Assembly (NCBI GenBank): GCA_903882665.1
Contig: CAIRXW010000017.1
Span: 48,781-112,780, forward strand
DNA length: 64,000 nucleotides
Source of the DNA: an uncultured Chlorobiaceae bacterium
GTDB lineage: Bacteria; Bacteroidota; Chlorobiia; Chlorobiales; Chlorobiaceae
Direction: 5' to 3'
Below are positions 58,343 to 64,000 of the stretch, piece by piece. Position numbers and translations under genes: made by a program. The notes under the pieces are model-generated. The model made no database searches. It was not told the origin of the DNA and saw nothing but the letters and a program-made list of their open reading frames with translations. Position 1 is the first letter of the stretch, and each line of letters starts with the position of its first letter.

Positions 58343-58735
58343 ATGCCAAAAGCAAGGCGGAATCGGTCATCAACAACCCCCGGAAGAAAAAAAAAGCTGG
58401 TTGATGCAGCATCAAGAATAGCCTCTTCCGGGAAACACTCTCTGAAGGTTTTTGGCATCCCCGGAAAAATAAAACCGCTCATACGCATGGTGCGGTGCTC
58501 GGCAAGCAGAGAGTACCTCGATACCCCCTGGCAGACCATTGTCCTCATTACCGCCGCCCTCATCTACTTTGTTTCTCCCTTTGATGCCATTGCCGATTTC
58601 ATCCCGATCATCGGCTTTATCGATGACGCCGCCGTCATTTCTGTGGTATTTGCCTCAATCAGCAGGGATGTTGAAAAATTCATTGTTTGGGAAACAACAA
58701 AATCCGAAAGCATCAACTCTCCTGAACCTGAATAA
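58343..58735 (+). CDS. DUF1232 (YkvA-like) membrane protein
   Basis: 130 residues: a basic N-terminus, then a hydrophobic hairpin with the DUF1232 signature SPFDAIADFIPIIGFIDDAAV at about residues 78-98. Function unknown. The last 23 bases are antisense to the end of rlmD. ATG 58343 is the only start in the frame; an ATG at 58315 is in another frame. Confidence 0.78.
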   Translation: MPKARRNRSSTTPGRKKKLVDAASRIASSGKHSLKVFGIPGKIKPLIRMVRCSASREYLDTPWQTIVLITAALIYFVSPFDAIADFIPIIGFIDDAAVISVVFASISRDVEKFIVWETTKSESINSPEPE

Positions 58736-60176
58736 CCGGCACTAACTCCTCCCTCTCAAAACAGGCAACACTCTCGATATGGCTGGTATGCGGGAACATG
58801 TCCACCGGCTGCACCGACAAGAGCTTGTAGCCCTGAAGGCAGATCTCCTTGCCGTCACGGGCAAGACTTGCCGGATTGCAACTGACATAAACAATCCTCC
58901 TCGGCCTGAGCCGAAGCATCGTGGAGAGCGCCTTCGGGTGCATACCCGCGCGCGGAGGATCGGTGATAATCACCCCCGGAGCATCATAGCTTGAGAGCTT
59001 ATCGTGCATGGCATGAAAATCCTTGAGATCAACCTGGAAAAATGCCGCGTTCTCAATCCCGTTAAACGCCGCATTGGAACGTGCATCATTGATGGAGCTC
59101 TCAACCACCTCAAGCCCCACAACCTGACGACAATACTTTGCCATATAAAGGGTTATCGTTCCCGTGCCGCAATAGAGGTCATAAACCGTATCCTCCGGCC
59201 TCAGCCCGGCAACCTCCAGAATGCTGTGGTAGAGCACCTCCGCCTGTGAAGAGTTTGTCTGAAAAAACGAGTTCGCCGAAATCCGAAAATCAAGACCACC
59301 CAAACGCTCGGTAATATATCCCGCACCGCTGAGCAGGAACTCCTTTTCGCCGGTAGCAACCGTATTCTTCCGCTCGGTCACATTGTTGACCACCGTCATC
59401 TTCTGGCCCGGCATACCTGATTCAAGATGCATACGGTAACGCTCCATGAGCGCTTCATCATACCACGAGGTCACAAGGTTAACCATAACCTCCTTGCGGT
59501 TTTCACTGAACCGCACCACAAGATTGCGCAAAAAACCGGTATGAGCCTTGGCTCCGTAGGGCGCAAGAGCGTTGTCGAGCGCAAACTGACGGGTCAGGGC
59601 GAGCACCCTGTTCATCGACTCCTTGGCCAGATAACAGTAATCAATATCAATCACCTTCTCAAAATTGCCGGGAGTATGAAAGCCAAGCGCAAACCCCTTG
59701 GGGCGCTCAAGCTCTTCAAGCGACAGCTCCTCCGGCAGCAGGTAGCGCATATTTGAGCACGAAAATTCAATCTTGTTCCGGTAATGAACAGGATCGTCAG
59801 AGGCAAGAACCGCCATAACCGGGGGAGCCACAAAATCACCGAGATGTTCCAGGGCATCCTTCACCTTTTTCTGCTTGTACAAAAGCTGCGCATCATAGCG
59901 AATGTGCATCAGCTTGCACCCACCGCACACACCAAAATAGCTGCACACCGGCTCCGTCCTGTCGGGTGAAGCCTCAAGCACCTCAACGGCAATAGCCTCA
60001 ATATAGCGCTGCTTCACCTTTTTTATTTTGGCCGACACCCGGTCACCAATCGCAAGCATACCGCTCACCATCACCGCCATGCCGTTATCAAGCCTACCAA
60101 AACACTGCTCTTTCTCCGCCAGATCAGTGACCGTCAACTCAATACTATCCCCTTTTCTTAAAATCTCATCTGCCAT
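58713..60176 (-). CDS. rlmD: 23S rRNA (uracil-5-)-methyltransferase, RlmD/RumA family
   Basis: SAM enzyme methylating a uridine of 23S rRNA. 487 residues: TRAM domain at the N-terminus, cysteines CSYFGVCGGC for a 4Fe-4S cluster, YDLYCGTGTITLYMA (SAM binding), DPPRAGMH and the catalytic Cys in VSCNPASLARD. Position specificity (U1939 or other) cannot be told apart from the sequence. Convergent with the DUF1232 gene. Confidence 0.9.
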   Translation of the reverse strand: MADEILRKGDSIELTVTDLAEKEQCFGRLDNGMAVMVSGMLAIGDRVSAKIKKVKQRYIEAIAVEVLEASPDRTEPVCSYFGVCGGCKLMHIRYDAQLLYKQKKVKDALEHLGDFVAPPVMAVLASDDPVHYRNKIEFSCSNMRYLLPEELSLEELERPKGFALGFHTPGNFEKVIDIDYCYLAKESMNRVLALTRQFALDNALAPYGAKAHTGFLRNLVVRFSENRKEVMVNLVTSWYDEALMERYRMHLESGMPGQKMTVVNNVTERKNTVATGEKEFLLSGAGYITERLGGLDFRISANSFFQTNSSQAEVLYHSILEVAGLRPEDTVYDLYCGTGTITLYMAKYCRQVVGLEVVESSINDARSNAAFNGIENAAFFQVDLKDFHAMHDKLSSYDAPGVIITDPPRAGMHPKALSTMLRLRPRRIVYVSCNPASLARDGKEICLQGYKLLSVQPVDMFPHTSHIESVACFEREELVPVIQVQES

Positions 60177-60668
60177 GACAACCTTTTTATACCTTATAAA
60201 ATCAATACGTTACAGCCACTCGGCCACGAGAGAGTCATTATCGCCCGCCAAACAGCAACCCGTTAACATACAAAACCGCCCGCTTATCGGCACAAAAAAG
60301 CACCTCTTGGCGCTTGGGTGGCCGAAAATATATATGCGCAATTGCTATTGCCCCCACGGTAATTGGGCAGCCGCCTCTATCAGCTCGAAAAAAACGCAGT
60401 ACCAACTTTAAGGCTATCCTGCCTGCCAAGCAAATTTTTGAAAACCCCTATCCAAGGAATGTTCCTTCGGTGCTGATGACAGCATCCAAAAAGCAACCCT
60501 CAAACGAACAATTTTCCTGTCTTATAAAACGGTCGTTTGATGAGACGCTGAAAAGGGGAGCGAAACACCCCTCTTTTCGGGCTCTTTTTGTCTTATAAAA
60601 CCATATCGCATTTCTATATTTCAGTAATCCGTTTAAATGGGTGCTTTTTAAGATTAGCAAGGGAATTT
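60177..60668 (+). other. Intergenic region with resolvase-site-like repeats
   Basis: About 490 bp without a supported gene. GTCTTATAAAAC occurs twice in the same orientation (60519-60530 and 60590-60601), and CAAACGA/TCGTTTG face each other around the first copy. Between them, AAAAGGGG/CCCCTCTTTT can form a hairpin. These sit just upstream of a serine resolvase gene and may be its binding sites (res). Confidence 0.4.
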
Positions 60669-61238
60669 ATGGAAGGACGACTGATCGGATATGCCAGGGT
60701 ATCAACTTCAGCCCAGGAACTGAACCTGCAGCTTGATGCACTTAAACAGGCCGGCTGCAAAAAGCAGCATATCTTTACCGACCAGATAAGCGGGTCGAAA
60801 GCTGAACGGCCGGGGCTTGCCGAATGCCTGAAAGAACTAAAAAAAGGCGATACCCTAATTATCTGGAGGCTGGACCGGCTTGGCCGCTCACTTCGGAATT
60901 TGATAGATATTGTTGAACAGTTGCAGAAAAGGGGAGTGGGATTCCGTTCAATCAATGACGGAGGCATCGATACCACTACTGCTTCCGGGGAAATGATTTT
61001 TAACATTTTCGGTACTTTGGCACAATTTGAGCGTCGTCTGATTCAGGAGCGCACACAGGCAGGACTGACGGCAGCACGGGCGAGAGGAAGAAAAGGTGGA
61101 AGACCGAAGATTTCAAAGGATGATCCGAAAGTGCAGATGGCAAAAAAAATGAGCAAGAACATGAGCATCAGTATCGGCGAGATCTGCAGCACGCTGAAGA
61201 TTTCGCGGGCGAGTTATTACCGGTATTTAGGATTGTAG
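60669..61238 (+). CDS. Serine recombinase (resolvase/invertase family)
   Basis: 189-residue recombinase of the Tn3-resolvase/invertase type. The catalytic serine is in IGYARVSTSAQ near residue 10; downstream WRLDRLGRSLRNL and MIFNIFGTLAQFERRL are the conserved arginine and dimer helix, and the end has a helix-turn-helix (ISIGEICSTLKISRASYYRYL). AAGGG precedes ATG 60669. No transposase lies near, so it is either a domesticated element or the remains of a larger one. Confidence 0.9.
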   Translation: MEGRLIGYARVSTSAQELNLQLDALKQAGCKKQHIFTDQISGSKAERPGLAECLKELKKGDTLIIWRLDRLGRSLRNLIDIVEQLQKRGVGFRSINDGGIDTTTASGEMIFNIFGTLAQFERRLIQERTQAGLTAARARGRKGGRPKISKDDPKVQMAKKMSKNMSISIGEICSTLKISRASYYRYLGL

Positions 61239-61321
61239 GGGGAGCTATTATTATACTTGCTAAGTACGATCTTGTTCGTGAGCACTTTCAACTTTCAAAT
61301 AAAAGTCAAAGGCTATTACCA

Positions 61322-63247
61322 ATGAGCAATTATGTATGGGGTTCGAGTCTATCGTATTCTGATTACCTGCAGGCAAAGAGTTTTGTCAGCGATATGAAAT
61401 CGGCAACGCGTGACGCAGGCCGTAAGGTTTCAATGGATATCTCGCGCCAGACTCGCGATATCATTGCATCAAATGAGTCGCTGCAACGGGAGCATCTGGA
61501 GTTGCTCAATGCTTCGACGGACCGGACAGTCGGTGCCCTCAATAACGGTTTTGAAAGGATATCTTATAGCATGGACGCTGGTTTCGACCGCCTGTCCAGT
61601 GGGTTGGAAGAGATATCCTCAGGCATTTCCGAGCTGAACGCCACATTTCACTGGGGCTTTGGTGCTATTCTGGCCTCCATCGGTCACATGAATGATACCT
61701 TGTCAGAACTGGTTAAAATTGCTAAAACTCCGGTTCAGACAGTTGCCTTTAATCACTTTGAGATTGCTCGCGATGCTTTCCGCCAAGGGCTTTACCGCGA
61801 AAGCCTTGAAGAGCTTGACAAGGCAATATCGGGTGATCATACTTCCGCCGGTTACAAACTCGAATGGCGGTTTCATCAAATGAAGGGCACCCTTCAGCTT
61901 GGCTTTGCGGACTGCGATATGTCGCTCTACGACTTGGCAAAAGCGGAAGAATCGTTTCTCACTGCCGCCCGATATGGCAAGACCGATTATCCGCACGACG
62001 CAGGTCGGGCATTTCTTTCCGCAGGCTGGGCCGCCTACTGTCAGGGCAAGATGAAAGAGGCCCTTGCACATACCGAGCAGGCAATGGCTTTGCATCCGGA
62101 GATGGGAGAGGTCTTTTTCCAGGCATCCAAAGTGCAGATGGCACTTGGTGATGTGGAGGGTGCGCTTCCCATGCTTGCCAAAGCGATCGACATTGACCGT
62201 TTTTATGCACTCAAAGCCGCCGGCGACGGTGATTTTCAGCAGCATGATGTGCAGTTAAGAAGTTTTCTTGATGCACTGCGCAAAGAAAAATACAGGCAGT
62301 GTGTGCCTAAAGTGAAAGCAGCTCTTGATAGAATCAAGGGATTTGAACTTGCACCCGGTACACCGAATAGGTTGCAGGATTTTTTGACGGAAGGTGTCAA
62401 CTGGCCGCTCATGGATATGCTGGAAGTAGTACAGAATCTCGATAGCTTCAAACATCTTCCGATTATTGTGAGAGTCAAGGTTCTTGGTAATCCAGTCAAT
62501 ACAAAGGAAACCTATACAGAACAAGAGAGCTATTACGAAGATGTGGTGATCACACCGGGCGGATTCTTTAAAAAGGCTGTGATCGAGAAACAAAAGAAAA
62601 CGCGTATGGTCACGAAAACCAGAACGGTCACGAAAAATGCACATGGATCAGAGACCGTCTTTGAGTTTTTCCCGATTCCTGCAGGTACGTTCAGTGTGGA
62701 ATCGACTGAAGTCAAGATTGATCAGGATTTCTATCTGGGTAAGTATCCGGTTACACAGCAGCAGTTCGAGGCGGTCATGGGAGACAACCCAAGTCATTTC
62801 AAGGGTGGTAGTCTGCCGGTAGAAACCGTTTCCTGGGATGATGCCCAGACTTTCATACAAAAACTCAATACGCATTCTGGCAAAAAGCTTTACCGTTTGC
62901 CGACTGAGGCAGAATGGGAATATGCTTTCCGGGCAGGTTCAACTTCATTATACTACTTTGGCGATGATGAGAGCCAATTGGGAGAGTATGCTTGGTACCT
63001 CGGAAACTCGGTACAAACAACCCATCCGGTAGGACAAAAAAAGCCCAATGAGTGGGGTTTGTACGATATGGCTGGTAACGTATGGGAGTGGACGGATAGC
63101 TGGTATGACAGTAGTCGTTCGCGCCGTGTAATTCGTGGCGGGGGCTGGAGCAGTTATGCCGAGAGCTGTCTTTCGGCTGATCGCGATAGCCGTACCTCCG
63201 TCAACCGGAACTTCATTCTTGGCTTCCGCCTGGTCTTCGTCCCGTAG
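61322..63247 (+). CDS. TPR and FGE-sulfatase (SUMF1) domain protein, possible DGR target
   Basis: 641 residues in three parts. Residues 1-150: helical, amphipathic repeats with a coiled-coil look (SSGLEEISSGISELN). Residues about 150-330: tetratricopeptide-like (FQASKVQMALGDVEGALPML). Residues about 440-641: formylglycine-generating-enzyme/C-type-lectin fold with YPVTQQQFEAVMGDNPSHF, RLPTEAEWEYAFRAG, GNVWEWTDSWY and a terminal RGGGWSSYAESCLSADRDS followed by GFRLVFVP. Catalytic cysteines of true sulfatase activators are not evident; this end resembles the variable region of diversity-generating retroelement targets. Confidence 0.85.
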   Translation: MSNYVWGSSLSYSDYLQAKSFVSDMKSATRDAGRKVSMDISRQTRDIIASNESLQREHLELLNASTDRTVGALNNGFERISYSMDAGFDRLSSGLEEISSGISELNATFHWGFGAILASIGHMNDTLSELVKIAKTPVQTVAFNHFEIARDAFRQGLYRESLEELDKAISGDHTSAGYKLEWRFHQMKGTLQLGFADCDMSLYDLAKAEESFLTAARYGKTDYPHDAGRAFLSAGWAAYCQGKMKEALAHTEQAMALHPEMGEVFFQASKVQMALGDVEGALPMLAKAIDIDRFYALKAAGDGDFQQHDVQLRSFLDALRKEKYRQCVPKVKAALDRIKGFELAPGTPNRLQDFLTEGVNWPLMDMLEVVQNLDSFKHLPIIVRVKVLGNPVNTKETYTEQESYYEDVVITPGGFFKKAVIEKQKKTRMVTKTRTVTKNAHGSETVFEFFPIPAGTFSVESTEVKIDQDFYLGKYPVTQQQFEAVMGDNPSHFKGGSLPVETVSWDDAQTFIQKLNTHSGKKLYRLPTEAEWEYAFRAGSTSLYYFGDDESQLGEYAWYLGNSVQTTHPVGQKKPNEWGLYDMAGNVWEWTDSWYDSSRSRRVIRGGGWSSYAESCLSADRDSRTSVNRNFILGFRLVFVP

Positions 63248-63393
63248 TCAGTTGGCTGCTCATTCCGGCTTTGCTTTTGAGCTAGAGTGCAATAACGAGT
63301 CGTTTAAGGGAATGAACATTTAAGTATGATATGGGATCACCTCAGAATTCGGATAATAAAGGGGTCTGCTAACGAAACGGGAAAAAACGATCG

Positions 63394-63486
63394 CTAAGCC
63401 GTTTTGATAAACTTCAAAAGTCTTGATGCCATTGCCGGATGGACAGTAAAAAGTCGGGCGGCAGAGGCGTTCTGTCCAATACTATA
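63394..63486 (-). pseudogene. Relic of a resolvase C-terminal helix-turn-helix
   Basis: On the minus strand about 30 codons, bounded by stops and without a start, read GQNASAARLFTVHPAMASRL and end in LLKFIKTA. The AARLF-VHP-SRLL pattern is that of the DNA-binding tail of serine resolvases. The rest of 63248-63536 shows nothing recognisable. Confidence 0.5.
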
Positions 63487-63536
63487 CTAAATGGATGATC
63501 TCCTTGTATTGTGTGAATCGAAATAATGTGTGTTTT

Positions 63537-64000
63537 TCAATATTTTACCCTGAACGTTGGACTTTCCTCCGGCCTGCTTTTTCTCCTGTCATAGAGCCGC
63601 GTTGTTGAGACATTGGCATGGCCGAGCCACTCCTGAACCTTTCCGATATCAGCGCCGTGTTCCAGCGCATTCGTTGCCGCTGTTGACCGCAACGAATGCA
63701 CGCAGAACCCGTTCACGCTGGCGTTGATACCCGTTTCTTTTCCGTATTTCCGGATAATACAGGTATAGACGGCCTGAGGATCCAGTGGTTTGAGCAACGT
63801 ACCAGTGATATTATTTTTTACCGGTCGAAAAAGTGGGCCTTTCTGGTCGTCACGGTGCCCGGCAGCTTCGAGATACTCGTCAATCAACCGCTGGGCCATC
63901 GGATGCATCGGCAGAAATCTAATCTTTTCCCGTTTACCGTGGATGCACAAATGCTGCACGCCGCTCCGTTGCTGCAAATCTTTAACCTGCAGTCGACAAA
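63537..64000 (-). CDS. Tyrosine recombinase/phage integrase, C-terminal part
   Basis: The gene runs off the window, so only the last 154 or so residues are visible. They open with [17 protein letters not shown] and carry [26 protein letters not shown] (HxxR), the [15 protein letters not shown] motif with catalytic histidine and the nucleophile tyrosine. The first catalytic arginine must lie beyond base 64000. Such integrases move genomic islands; attachment sites are not visible. Confidence 0.85.
   Translation of the reverse strand, partial: CRLQVKDLQQRSGVQHLCIHGKREKIRFLPMHPMAQRLIDEYLEAAGHRDDQKGPLFRPVKNNITGTLLKPLDPQAVYTCIIRKYGKETGINASVNGFCVHSLRSTAATNALEHGADIGKVQEWLGHANVSTTRLYDRRKSRPEESPTFRVKY

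Noticed and set aside
63248..64000. Template repeat or reverse transcriptase of a diversity-generating retroelement
   Set aside because: I looked for an A-rich near-copy of the end of the FGE gene and for a transcriptase and found neither; only a resolvase relic and an integrase are present.
1..64000. CRISPR array or complete insertion sequence
   Set aside because: No regularly spaced identical repeats and no transposase gene with terminal inverted repeats were seen on either strand.

Overview
The window looks like a chromosome segment of a green sulfur bacterium (Chlorobiales, Chlorobium/Pelodictyon type). The pointers are a succinate dehydrogenase/fumarate reductase set of the kind used by the reverse TCA cycle, an F0-only ATP synthase operon, a deoxyhypusine-synthase-like gene next to a small transaldolase, a BioC/BioG biotin operon and a long uninterrupted dcw cluster. 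The assignment is inference from gene content; no 16S gene is present.

Layout. 1-5.1 kb: birA-bioBFGCD biotin operon on the minus strand, behind a promoter that overlaps a BirA operator. 5.1-20.9 kb: core genes, namely a cell-wall amidase, topA, feoAB, a HIT protein, a lipoprotein, a CNNM/CorC membrane protein, sdhCAB, a cyclase/hydrolase pair and rlpA. 21.0-24.2 kb: an accessory pocket with a decayed Phd/PIN toxin-antitoxin locus and two signal-peptide genes separated by attC-like recombination sites, resembling an integron cassette array without a nearby integrase. 24.2-31.4 kb: tal, deoxyhypusine synthase-like gene, SRP RNA, trpS, a HAD phosphatase, argS, nadD, bamD and tRNA-Ala(CGC). 31.5-34.8 kb: atpZ-I-B-E-F-H, with a strong hairpin between atpE and atpF. 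35-37.2 kb: pgeF and an acyl-CoA hydrolase/transferase. 37.2-54 kb: complete dcw cluster in the order mraZ-rsmH-ftsL-ftsI-murE-murF-mraY-murD-ftsW-murG-murC-ftsQ-ftsA-ftsZ. 54.2-60.2 kb: NYN nuclease-like gene, chorismate mutase, mltG, pgk, rhomboid, DUF1232 and rlmD. 60.2-64 kb: second accessory pocket with a serine resolvase, a coiled-coil/TPR/FGE-sulfatase-fold protein whose C-terminus looks like a diversity-generating-retroelement target, a resolvase relic and the C-terminal part of a tyrosine integrase running off the window.

Most housekeeping genes are tightly packed with ATGA-type overlaps, implying translational coupling. The dcw genes supply peptidoglycan precursors and the division machinery, with the amidase, MltG and RlpA as related wall factors outside the cluster. 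The most unusual material is in the two accessory pockets (21-24 kb and 60-64 kb). I found no CRISPR array, no complete insertion sequence and no reverse transcriptase.
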